From F23-B02 sp045642545 (GTDB taxonomy: Bacteria > Bacillota > Clostridia > Oscillospirales > Oscillospiraceae), in contig JAZUJB010000023.1 in assembly GCA_045642545.1 (NCBI GenBank), positions 1 through 5,201 of the forward strand: 5,201 bases of DNA, written 5' to 3'. The notes below the pieces were generated by a model that was not told where the DNA came from, searched no databases, and was given only the letters and a program-made list of their open reading frames with translations. Shown one piece after another: positions 1-5,201 of this stretch; the first letter of the stretch is position 1, and each line of letters begins with the position of its first letter. Made by a program: the position numbers and the translations under genes.

Positions 1-1052
1 GTGAAGAACAGGATGCCTGCGGTACCCTTAATGTTAACAGCGTCGAGGCTGGTTGCGATGAGGCCCATCATAGGTCCGCCGAGAACGATCTTCTTGGGGG
101 TCTTGATGAAGCCGCCGCACTGCTCAACTATGTAAGAGAAGGGAGTACCTACGCGGCACTGAAGGTTGTAGGGCTTGTTGACAGCGGAACCGCCAACGGT
201 GAGTATACGCTCGTAGCAGGGGATGCCGAGATAGCATGCCTTGTAGATTGCGTATGCAGTCTGGGTGCTGATTACATTGCAGCCGACACCGGAGGGCAGA
301 CCGCCGGGCTTGACCTCGCGGTTGGTGATGACCTTAATCTGCATCTTCTCTGCGCCCTGGGGGTACTTGACCTCTTCGGGAACGATTTCAACGCCGTACT
401 GAGCAGGATTCTTGGAGTTGAGAAGATCGATGGCATCCATCTTGTTCTTCTCAATACCGTAGTATGCCTTGTCCAGTCCGCTTGCGATGCGTGCCAGCTC
501 AATACCCTTGAGCAGCTCTTCGGGGTGCAGACGCATGGTCCAGTGGTCACCGTTGAGGTAAGGCTCGCACTCTGCACCGTTTACGATGAGAGTATCAACC
601 TTGCCGAGACCGCCACGGATTTTGAATGCGGTCGGGAACATTGCACCGCCCATACCGACGATACCTGCCTCACGCAGACGGGTGAGGATGGCTTCGGGGT
701 CCTTGAGCTCTTCTTCGGTAAGAGGAGCCATATCGGTGCAGGGGGTATCCTGGTAGTCGTTTTCGATTACGACTGCCATGATCATATCGCCCAGGGGATG
801 GGGTCTGGGCTCAACTTTGATAACCTTGCCAGATACGGGAGAATGAACAGGAGCGGAAACAGGGGCGGGATTTTCGCCGATTTTCTGACCCATTGTTACA
901 TAATCACCGACCGCTACCAGCGGCTGGCAGGGTGCGCCGATGTGCTGTGCCATCGGGACAACTACCTGGGGCGGCGGGGTTACGACGACGACCGGTTCTT
1001 CCGGTGCCTTCATATAATTGGGATGTACGCCGCCACGGAACTTATAGGGCAT
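1..1052 (-). CDS. rnfC: Electron transport complex subunit RnfC (RsxC), N-terminal 350 residues, partial
   Basis: RnfC is the peripheral cytoplasmic subunit of the Rnf complex, which couples electron flow between reduced ferredoxin and NAD+ to Na+ or H+ transport across the membrane; this subunit is thought to carry the NAD(H) site. Translating the minus strand from 1052 gives an unbroken frame to the window edge. Residues about 3-10 (YKFRGGVH) are the usual RnfC opening. Residues about 40-77 form a barrel-sandwich (lipoyl-like) segment ending in HSPVSGKV. The NuoF-like core follows, with GMGGAMFPT at 133-141, NGAECEPYL at 158-166, YPQGAEK at 230-236 and GGPMMG at 325-330. The C-terminal part with two 4Fe-4S ferredoxin-type cysteine clusters, expected within the next ~90 residues, lies left of the window. 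ATG at 1052 is preferred over the in-frame ATG at 1058 because GAGAGG then sits 8 bases upstream. It is probably the first gene of an rnf operon. Family assignment is secure; the ion used cannot be told. Confidence 0.95.
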   Translation of the reverse strand, partial: MPYKFRGGVHPNYMKAPEEPVVVVTPPPQVVVPMAQHIGAPCQPLVAVGDYVTMGQKIGENPAPVSAPVHSPVSGKVIKVEPRPHPLGDMIMAVVIENDYQDTPCTDMAPLTEEELKDPEAILTRLREAGIVGMGGAMFPTAFKIRGGLGKVDTLIVNGAECEPYLNGDHWTMRLHPEELLKGIELARIASGLDKAYYGIEKNKMDAIDLLNSKNPAQYGVEIVPEEVKYPQGAEKMQIKVITNREVKPGGLPSGVGCNVISTQTAYAIYKACYLGIPCYERILTVGGSAVNKPYNLQCRVGTPFSYIVEQCGGFIKTPKKIVLGGPMMGLIATSLDAVNIKGTAGILFF

Positions 1053-1058
1053 TTGCAT

Positions 1059-1066
1059 CACCTCTC
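1059..1066 (-). promoter_or_regulatory. Ribosome binding site of rnfC (decides the start)
   Basis: On the minus strand GAGAGGTG lies just before two in-frame ATG codons. GAGAGG is 8 bases from the ATG at 1052 but only 2 bases from the ATG at 1058, so the downstream codon is the more likely initiator. The protein then begins MPYKFRGG, which fits the family. Confidence 0.7.
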
Positions 1067-1084
1067 TATTTTATGACAAACTTA

Positions 1085-1113
1085 AATATACCATAAACTA
1101 TGTATGGTGTCTA
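1085..1113 (-). promoter_or_regulatory. Probable sigma-A-type promoter of the rnf operon
   Basis: Read on the minus strand, TAGACA (5 of 6 matches to TTGACA, at 1108-1113) is followed after exactly 17 bases by TATATT (5 of 6 matches to TATAAT, at 1085-1090). The base pair TG ends one base before the -10 box, giving an extended -10 element. Transcription would start near 1078 and leave a leader of roughly 25 bases before the ATG at 1052. The spacer holds an inverted repeat (1090-1108), described separately. Assigned by pattern only. Confidence 0.6.
1090..1108. repeat. Inverted repeat inside the rnf promoter, possible operator
   Basis: ACCATA (1090-1095) and TATGGT (1103-1108) are perfect inverted copies with a 7-base spacer. 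The repeat exactly fills the interval between the -35 and -10 boxes of the proposed rnf promoter and touches both, so a protein bound here would compete with RNA polymerase. A 6-bp arm can arise by chance in AT-rich DNA. It does not match the Rex consensus. Function is inferred from position only. Confidence 0.3.
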
Positions 1114-1193
1114 CATTCAATGACTCGATTTTTGTCAATTAAAGGCCGTTTTTGGCCCGTTTCCCTGACAAATGATTAACAATTGTACAGAAA

Positions 1194-1215
1194 ACAGTGC
1201 ATATTCGGCCACTGT
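1194..1215. repeat. Inverted repeat in the divergent intergenic region, possible regulator site
   Basis: ACAGTG (1194-1199) and CACTGT (1210-1215) form a perfect 6-bp inverted repeat with a 10-base spacer. The half-site centres are about 16 bases apart, roughly one and a half helical turns. It lies about 54 bases upstream of the -35 box of the glycosidase promoter and about 80 bases upstream of that of rnf. That placement would suit an activator or a distal operator, but chance occurrence is quite possible. Confidence 0.22.
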
Positions 1216-1268
1216 CTTCCCGTTTTGCCATTATTGCCCGTATTCCCCTCTAATTGCAAATTTGGGGC

Positions 1269-1297
1269 TTATCAAAAAGGCACGAATGCTGTATAAT
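1269..1297 (+). promoter_or_regulatory. Probable sigma-A-type promoter of the glycosidase gene
   Basis: A perfect TATAAT (1292-1297) is preceded by TTATCA (1269-1274, 4 of 6 matches to TTGACA) at a 17-base spacing. Transcription would start near 1304, giving a leader of about 35 bases. The -10 box is also the left arm of an inverted repeat (GTATAAT at 1291-1297, ATTATAC at 1306-1312), and the leader carries a tandem 7-mer CATTATA (1305-1311 and 1312-1318); both may only reflect AT-rich composition. Confidence 0.6.
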
Positions 1298-1324
1298 TAT
1301 ATATCATTATACATTATAAAATAT

Positions 1325-1331
1325 AGGGAGG
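1325..1331 (+). promoter_or_regulatory. Strong ribosome binding site of the glycosidase gene
   Basis: AGGGAGG ends 7 bases before the ATG at 1339, a near-optimal Shine-Dalgarno sequence and spacing. It supports this start. The encoded opening (MLTSWGEKLD, then EYPRPQM) is also the usual N-terminus of this glycosidase group. Confidence 0.8.
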
Positions 1332-1338
1332 AAAAACC

Positions 1339-2580
1339 ATGCTGACCTCTTGGGGCGAAAAGCTTGACAAGAACAATGTTCTGCCCGAATATCCCCGTCC
1401 GCAGATGCGGCGCGACTCTTATATCAATCTCAACGGTGAGTGGGATTACGCAATCACCGCAGCCGGTGAAAAGCAGCCGGAGAAATGGGACGGAAAAATC
1501 ATAGTCCCCTTCTCCCCTGAGTGTGAGCTGTCCGGAGTCGGTCGCTCACTCAAGCCCGATGAATATCTGTGGTACCGCAGACAATGGGAGCGTCCCGAGC
1601 ACAAGGGCAGAATTCTTCTGCACTTCGGTGCGGTTGACCAGTCCTGCACCGTTTACATCAACGGTCTGCGCGCATGGCGTCACATAGGCGGCTATCTTCC
1701 CTTCGAATTTGACGCGACGGGCTTTCTGCACAAGGGTGTCAACGAGCTTTCCGTCTGCGTAAGAGATATCTCCGACACGAGTTATCACTCCCGCGGCAAG
1801 CAGAAAACCGAACGCGGCGGCATATGGTACACCGCGCAAAGTGGCATATGGCAGACCGTGTGGGCAGAGTGCGTTCCCGACGATTGTATCAAAAATCTGA
1901 AAATTACGCCTGATTTCGACAACGCCTGTGTTGAAATCTCTGCCGAAACTGTTGGAGATAAGAAAGGCTTTGCCATGTTTGAGGGCAATATGTATCCCCT
2001 GCCCGCAACGATTCCCGTTCCCGATTTTGAGCCCTGGACTCCCGAAAACCCCAAGCTATACGATTTCACCGTCAGATACGGTGATGACAAGGTTGAAAGC
2101 TATTTTGCAATGCGCAAATTCTCCGTTGAGGCTGACAGCAAGGGCGTAAAGCGACTGTTCCTCAACGGCAAGCCGTATTTCCACAACGGTCTGCTCGACC
2201 AGGGCTACTGGTCCGACGGTATGTACACCGCGCCCAGCGACGAGGCTATGATATTTGATATTCAGACCGCCAAGGACATGGGCTTCAATATGCTGCGCAA
2301 GCATATTAAGATTGAGCCTCTGCGCTGGTACTATCACTGCGACAGACTTGGTATGCTCGTATGGCAGGATATGATTAACGGCGGCGGCGAGTACAATCCC
2401 GCAATAATCTCCACTCCCCTTGTCACGGGAATTCACCTCAGCGACAGAAACTACAAGCTATTTGCCCGCGACGATATGGAGGGCAGAGCGCGCTACGAAA
2501 CCGAGCTTAACGAGATGATTGAGCTTCTGTACAACTGCCCCTGCATTGCAATGTGGGTACCTTTCAACGAGGGCTGGTGA
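1339..2580 (+). CDS. Glycoside hydrolase family 2, N-terminal fragment (413 aa)
   Basis: This is what ribosomes would make if the TGA at 2578 terminates. It holds the sugar-binding jelly roll with LNGEWDYAI near residue 31 and GGIWYTAQSGIWQTVW near 160-175, the short Ig-like domain, and the first half of the TIM barrel. The barrel part includes the DQGYW loop (287-291) and the RWYYHCDRLGMLVWQDM stretch (about 329-345), which I associate with a gut-bacterial GH2 group. It ends at FNEGW, two residues after acid/base Glu411. The nucleophile and the last barrel strands are missing, so this fragment should be inactive and probably unstable. It has its own promoter and a strong ribosome binding site. 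Confidence 0.75.
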   Translation: MLTSWGEKLDKNNVLPEYPRPQMRRDSYINLNGEWDYAITAAGEKQPEKWDGKIIVPFSPECELSGVGRSLKPDEYLWYRRQWERPEHKGRILLHFGAVDQSCTVYINGLRAWRHIGGYLPFEFDATGFLHKGVNELSVCVRDISDTSYHSRGKQKTERGGIWYTAQSGIWQTVWAECVPDDCIKNLKITPDFDNACVEISAETVGDKKGFAMFEGNMYPLPATIPVPDFEPWTPENPKLYDFTVRYGDDKVESYFAMRKFSVEADSKGVKRLFLNGKPYFHNGLLDQGYWSDGMYTAPSDEAMIFDIQTAKDMGFNMLRKHIKIEPLRWYYHCDRLGMLVWQDMINGGGEYNPAIISTPLVTGIHLSDRNYKLFARDDMEGRARYETELNEMIELLYNCPCIAMWVPFNEGW

Positions 2581-2619
2581 CAGTTTGATGCAGCTCGCAT
2601 TGCCGAAAAGGTCAGACTT

Positions 2620-3027
2620 ATGGACCCCACCCGCACGGTTGACCACGCCTCCGGTTGGCACGACCAGAAAATCGGTGACACCAAAAGTCTGCATGTTTAC
2701 TTTAAGAAGTATGTTTTCAAGCCCGACAAGCTCGGCAGAGCGGTGCTGCTTTCCGAGTTCGGCGGCTACAATATGCGCTGCGAGGGCCATTGCTTCAATG
2801 CCAAGAATTTCGGCTACAAGCGCTTCAAATCCGAAGCCGCACTGAAGAAGGCTCTCGAGAAGCTGTACAGCGACGAAATCCGTCCCGCATACGAGCAGGG
2901 ACTTGCCGCTGCGGTATACACTCAGCTCACCGATGTGGAGGACGAGGTTAACGGTTTGATAACCTACGACCGCAAAGTGGTGAAGCTTGCGCCCGAAATT
3001 ATGCGAAACATCGTAAAAGTGGATTAA
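2620..3027 (+). CDS. Glycoside hydrolase family 2, C-terminal fragment (135 aa from first ATG)
   Basis: This is the continuation, in the same frame, of the glycosidase after the TGA at 2578. Homology to the intact family begins directly at 2581 (QFDAARIAEKVR). The first ATG (2620) is an internal Met of the conserved DPTR-type segment, not a natural start. A weak AAAGG sits 8 bases before that ATG, so low-level reinitiation is possible. The fragment carries LLSEFGGYN with the nucleophile (Glu473 in full-length numbering), and near the end YTQLTDVEDEVNG and YDRKV, typical of the last barrel strands. On its own it lacks the substrate-binding domains and acid/base residue and should not fold into an active enzyme. 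It ends at TAA just inside the terminator hairpin. Confidence 0.6.
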   Translation: MDPTRTVDHASGWHDQKIGDTKSLHVYFKKYVFKPDKLGRAVLLSEFGGYNMRCEGHCFNAKNFGYKRFKSEAALKKALEKLYSDEIRPAYEQGLAAAVYTQLTDVEDEVNGLITYDRKVVKLAPEIMRNIVKVD

Positions 3028-3064
3028 AAAATACCCGTTCATCTTTCGATGAACGGGTATTTTT
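3027..3064. terminator. Bidirectional intrinsic terminator between convergent units
   Basis: A perfect 17-bp stem (3027-3043 with 3048-3064) closes a 4-base loop (TTTC). The core is TACCCGTTCATC paired with GATGAACGGGTA. On the plus strand it runs into a T-rich tail (TATTTTTGTTGTT), and on the minus strand into a run of six T. It therefore serves both the glycosidase gene, whose TAA overlaps the stem base, and the leftward operon ending with the aquaporin, whose stop is 11 bases away. Confidence 0.92.
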
Positions 3065-3074
3065 GTTGTTATTC

Positions 3075-3728
3075 TTATGCTTCCTTGCCCTCGAGGAACT
3101 TCCATACGAGTGCTGCGATAACGCCGCCTACCAGAGGTGCTGCGATGAACACCCAAACGCAGGAGAGTGCGTCGCCGCCGAGAAGCAGTGCAGGTCCGAA
3201 GCTTCTTGCGGGGTTGACGGAGGTGCCGGTGAAGGGGATGCCGAACAGATGTACAACAACCAGTGTCAGACCGATTACTATGCCTGCCATTCCGCCGTTG
3301 CCCTTCTTGGAGGTAACGCCGAGAATTACGAGCACGAATACGAAGGTGAGAATGACTTCTACGAGGAAGCTCATTCCGATGCTGCCGTTGTAAAGTCCGT
3401 TGCAGCCGAGGCCCTTTTCGGTGCCGATGAGTGCCATAAGCACTGCAGCGCCTGCAATTGCGCCGAGGAACTGTGCGACAACATAGCCGACAAAGTCCTT
3501 GAAGCTCATTCTGCCTGCAACGAGGCAGCCGATGGAAACTGCGGGGTTGATGTGGCAGCCGGAGATGTTGCCGATGGAGTAAGCCATCGCGACAATGCAC
3601 AGACCGAAGGCGAGTGCGGTTGCAACATAGCCTGCCTCAGGAAATGCGCAGCCCGTTACTGCGGCAACGCCGCACGCGAAGAGTACGAGCACGAAGGTGC
3701 CGATGAATTCCGCTACATACTTTTTCAT
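3075..3728 (-). CDS. aqpZ: MIP-family aquaporin, AqpZ-like water channel
   Basis: An integral membrane channel of the major intrinsic protein family, 217 residues, close to the usual ~230 for AqpZ. Six hydrophobic helices and two half-helices can be followed: EFIGTFVLVLFACG (7-20), ALAFGLCIVAM (38-48), HINPAVS (59-65, first NPA), GYVVAQFLGAIAG (81-93), a helix at about 121-137, IVIGLTLVVVHLFGIP (150-165), SVNPARS (170-176, second NPA) and a final helix at about 191-211. Aligned by eye to E. coli AqpZ, the selectivity filter is Phe41, His160, Thr169, Arg175, the water-type set, not the Trp-Gly-Phe-Arg of GlpF. Water conduction is therefore the better prediction, though small solutes cannot be excluded. 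The start is supported by GGAGG at 3735-3739. It is the last gene of the operon, 18 bases after the upstream gene and before the shared terminator. Confidence 0.93.
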   Translation of the reverse strand: MKKYVAEFIGTFVLVLFACGVAAVTGCAFPEAGYVATALAFGLCIVAMAYSIGNISGCHINPAVSIGCLVAGRMSFKDFVGYVVAQFLGAIAGAAVLMALIGTEKGLGCNGLYNGSIGMSFLVEVILTFVFVLVILGVTSKKGNGGMAGIVIGLTLVVVHLFGIPFTGTSVNPARSFGPALLLGGDALSCVWVFIAAPLVGGVIAALVWKFLEGKEA

Positions 3729-3734
3729 TGTTTT

Positions 3735-3739
3735 CCTCC
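3735..3739 (-). promoter_or_regulatory. Ribosome binding site of aqpZ
   Basis: On the minus strand GGAGG lies 6 bases before the ATG at 3728, in the 18-base gap after the double TAA stop of the upstream gene. This fits translation from a shared operon transcript. Confidence 0.75.
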
Positions 3740-3746
3740 AAAATTA

Positions 3747-4598
3747 TTATTCTTCTTCAATGGGCAGATTGAGTAACTGCTCAAAGTGTTCTAATTCATA
3801 TTCAGGGAAGAATATCTCATATTCCCCGAAAACATCAGCGTACTGCAGGGCGTAATACTTGCAGAAATATGTGCCGTAGTCATTGGTACGAATCTTATAC
3901 TGCTTGTATTCTCCCTTGTTGTACTCTTCTTCCTTGTTCCATTCATCAAATGATGCGCGCTTTTTCTTATGTACAAGCTTTTTGAAGCCATCAAGTGAGA
4001 ATGCATATACATCGGTAAAGTCCGCAAGGCAGAGATTATCGTCTTCCTTAAACAGACGCATTTCATTGCTGATGTACATTCCACCAACGCTCTCTTTAAC
4101 TTTATCCTTGCCGTTTTTCTCCTTGTATTCAAAAGAGAAAATATCCACCCTCGGTGCATCGTGAGGAATTCCAAGCTCCTCCTCGCACTGAAGCTCAATA
4201 TTCAATGCCTTATTGTTAATCTCGTCTATTGCGCCGGTGTTATCAACCTTTTTGTACTTGACTTTTTCAAGTGCGAAAAGTATGAGCCATACAACTGCAC
4301 CGGCCCCACCGCAGCAAAACAATACCGGAGCATTTTTGAACATCTGTGCAAGGCTGACTTCTCCGATTCCCTTGGCAACAGCTGCAATTATAAGAAGGAA
4401 AGCTAAGCCCGCAAGCCATTTAACAAAGTTCAACACAGGGGGCAGTCCTGCTTTTGCCTCTACATCAAGTGCTTCATCCACAAAGCTTTCAAGCTCATCC
4501 TGAAATCTGCTATCTGCCTTGCGTACTACAAAGCGCTCGCCGTCATAGCGTCGTTCTTCTTTTCCTTTTTCGCAAAGGACTCCGAAAACATTCTTCAT
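3747..4598 (-). CDS. Unknown two-helix membrane protein in the tdk-aqpZ operon (283 aa)
   Basis: I do not recognise a named family. The N-terminal ~50 residues are soluble and charged. Two hydrophobic helices follow at about 53-77 (with WLAGLAFLLIIAAVAKGIG) and 90-111 (with AVVWLILFAL), joined by a short loop, which predicts a membrane hairpin with both soluble parts on the same, probably cytoplasmic, side. The C-terminal region (about 120-283) is mixed alpha/beta. Its end, from YISNEMRLF (175-183) through a Lys/Glu-rich loop (about 208-232) to strands and a final helix (269-277), has the pattern of a bacterial PH-like domain, but this is only a visual impression. Start: ATG 4598, because GAGAGG lies 7 bases upstream; a longer frame from 4670 would overlap tdk by 61 bases and lacks support. 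It lies 11 bases after tdk and 18 before aqpZ, so it is co-transcribed. It ends in tandem TAA stops. Confidence 0.85.
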   Translation of the reverse strand: MKNVFGVLCEKGKEERRYDGERFVVRKADSRFQDELESFVDEALDVEAKAGLPPVLNFVKWLAGLAFLLIIAAVAKGIGEVSLAQMFKNAPVLFCCGGAGAVVWLILFALEKVKYKKVDNTGAIDEINNKALNIELQCEEELGIPHDAPRVDIFSFEYKEKNGKDKVKESVGGMYISNEMRLFKEDDNLCLADFTDVYAFSLDGFKKLVHKKKRASFDEWNKEEEYNKGEYKQYKIRTNDYGTYFCKYYALQYADVFGEYEIFFPEYELEHFEQLLNLPIEEE

Positions 4599-4605
4599 AT
4601 CTGTA

Positions 4606-4611
4606 CCTCTC
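4606..4611 (-). promoter_or_regulatory. Ribosome binding site of the unknown membrane protein, overlapping the tdk stop
   Basis: On the minus strand GAGAGG overlaps the TGA stop of tdk (4610-4612) and sits 7 bases before the ATG at 4598. The overlap suggests translational coupling to tdk and selects the 4598 start. Confidence 0.7.
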
Positions 4612-5201
4612 AGAAAATGTATATCTGATTCTCCTGTTCTCTTATCTTTTTCTGCCAACATCTGTGGCACATTGCGATATAGCTGTCGTTGCCGCCGAGG
4701 AACACCTGGTCTCCCTCGGTGATTATTCTGCCGTTTTCGTCAATTCGTGCATTGACCGTTGCCTTGCGTCCGCAGGCGCATACGGTTTTAATCTCGGTGA
4801 TTGAATCGGCAAGCTCCATGAGTCTGCGCGCGCCCGGGAATAAATGCGTCAGAAAATCGGTACGCAGTCCGAAGCACAGCACGGGCAGGTCCTCAAAATC
4901 CACTATCTCGCGCAGCTGGTCAATCTGCTCGGGTGTGAAAAACTGCGCCTCATCGGCAATTATTACATCGTGCCTTCCCGCTTTTGCATACTCCTCAACA
5001 ATATTCTGCTCGGGAGTTATAACCTGCGCGGTACGCGCAAGGCCGATGCGACTTTTGATTATATCTGCGCCGTCACGGGTGTCGATGCTGGGCTTAATCA
5101 GCCACACAGACATCCCCAGCTCCTCGTAGTTAAACTGCGTTATAAGCGCCTGAGCCGATTTTGACGAGCCCATTGCGCCGTACTTGAAATACAGCTTTGC
5201 C
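4610..5201 (-). CDS. tdk: Thymidine kinase, type II (zinc-binding), missing about one codon at the right edge
   Basis: Catalyses ATP-dependent phosphorylation of thymidine (and deoxyuridine) to the 5'-monophosphate in the cytoplasmic pyrimidine salvage pathway. The frame is open to the window edge and reads AKLYFKYGAMGSSKS; the last base, 5201, fits the third base of the initiator ATG, so the full protein is probably 197 residues, normal for the family. Motifs in that numbering: Walker A GAMGSSKS (9-16), DEAQFF (84-89, Glu85 the expected catalytic base), FGLRTDF (111-117, thymidine-binding loop), zinc ligands CAC (142-144) and CHRC (179-182), and GGNDSYI (170-176) at the nucleoside lasso. The ATG at 5173 is internal, since it would cut the P-loop. 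TGA at 4610-4612 is a normal stop at the expected length. First visible gene of the operon with the unknown membrane protein and aqpZ; its promoter lies outside the window. Confidence 0.96.
   Translation of the reverse strand, partial: AKLYFKYGAMGSSKSAQALITQFNYEELGMSVWLIKPSIDTRDGADIIKSRIGLARTAQVITPEQNIVEEYAKAGRHDVIIADEAQFFTPEQIDQLREIVDFEDLPVLCFGLRTDFLTHLFPGARRLMELADSITEIKTVCACGRKATVNARIDENGRIITEGDQVFLGGNDSYIAMCHRCWQKKIREQENQIYIF

Larger units (their letters stand above)
1339..3027 (+). pseudogene. Glycoside hydrolase family 2 gene interrupted by an in-frame TGA
   Basis: The frame from 1339 to the TAA at 3025-3027 encodes one colinear family 2 glycosidase of 562 codon positions, broken only by TGA at position 414 (2578-2580). 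Family 2 enzymes are retaining exo-glycosidases (beta-galactosidase, beta-glucuronidase, beta-mannosidase and others); the exact substrate cannot be read here. Order: N-terminal sugar-binding jelly roll (about 25-180), a short Ig-like sandwich (about 185-265), then a TIM barrel with LNGKPYF at 275-281, RKHIK at about 320-324, acid/base Glu411 in FNEGW, and nucleophile Glu473 in LLSEFGG. No signal peptide is visible, so a cytoplasmic enzyme is expected. The family motif is FNEGWGQF, so TGA replaces a glycine codon; one base change from GGA explains it. The 148 sense codons after the stop are intact, so the lesion is recent, a polymorphism or an error. The upstream promoter and ribosome binding site look functional. 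Confidence 0.85.

Noticed and set aside
525..1076. 183-codon plus-strand open frame
   Set aside because: It is antisense to rnfC, whose whole translation matches the family; there is no plausible product or ribosome binding site.
1160..1190. Possible Rex (redox repressor) operator near the half-site-like TTAACAA
   Set aside because: Only one half matches; the partner TTGTTAA arm is absent at the required spacing.
2578..2580. TGA as a selenocysteine codon
   Set aside because: The homologous position is glycine in a non-redox enzyme, not Cys or Sec, and I see no obvious bacterial SECIS-type hairpin immediately downstream.
2458..3600. 380-codon minus-strand open frame across the convergent junction
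   Set aside because: It runs through the glycosidase end, the bidirectional terminator and aqpZ, with low-complexity Arg/His-rich sequence and no family pattern. It is a shadow of two real genes.
3063..3776. 237-codon plus-strand open frame, rich in Cys, Glu and Ala
   Set aside because: It lies antisense over aqpZ, whose MIP motifs and ribosome binding site are unmistakable. The Cys/Glu-rich make-up is a by-product of the opposite frame, and it begins inside the terminator tail.
3747..4670. Longer 307-residue version of the unknown membrane protein
   Set aside because: The extra 24 codons overlap tdk and have no ribosome binding site, whereas ATG 4598 has GAGAGG 7 bases upstream.
4610..5173. 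Start of tdk at the ATG at 5173
   Set aside because: That Met lies inside the Walker A loop (GAMGSSKS). The frame continues to the window edge with the usual AKLYFKYGA opening.

Overview
The window looks like chromosomal DNA from an anaerobic member of the Bacillota (Clostridia; possibly an Oscillospiraceae-like gut bacterium). The pointers are an Rnf-type ferredoxin:NAD+ oxidoreductase subunit, a cytoplasmic family 2 glycosidase of a kind I associate with gut anaerobes, strong GGAGG-type ribosome binding sites, and AT-rich promoters beside moderately GC-rich genes. The lineage is an inference; there is no rRNA or other marker here.

Layout from left to right. (1) 1-1052, minus strand: the first 350 codons of rnfC, running off the left edge, with its own promoter (about 1085-1113). 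It is probably the first gene of an rnf operon continuing to the left. (2) 1053-1338: a divergent intergenic region of 286 bases holding the rnf promoter, the promoter of the rightward glycosidase gene (1269-1297), and two short inverted repeats that may be operators. (3) 1339-3027, plus strand: a glycoside hydrolase family 2 gene interrupted by a single in-frame TGA at 2578-2580, where the family has the glycine of the FNEGWGQF motif. The frame is otherwise intact on both sides. (4) 3027-3064: a 17-bp-stem bidirectional terminator between convergent units. (5) 3075-5201, minus strand: a compact operon tdk (type II thymidine kinase, missing only about its first codon at the right edge) - unknown two-helix membrane protein - aqpZ-like aquaporin, with gaps of 11 and 18 bases.

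How they fit: rnf supplies respiratory ion pumping linked to ferredoxin and NAD; the glycosidase would serve intracellular oligosaccharide or glycoside breakdown if intact; the tdk operon combines thymidine salvage with a water channel, a pairing with no obvious metabolic logic that may be simple co-transcription. The most notable observation is the TGA in the glycosidase. It truncates the protein two residues after its acid/base glutamate and before its nucleophile. TGA also serves as the natural stop of tdk, so a genome-wide reassignment of TGA is unlikely, and a recent nonsense mutation, a strain polymorphism or a sequence error is the simplest explanation. I found no convincing novel system in this window.
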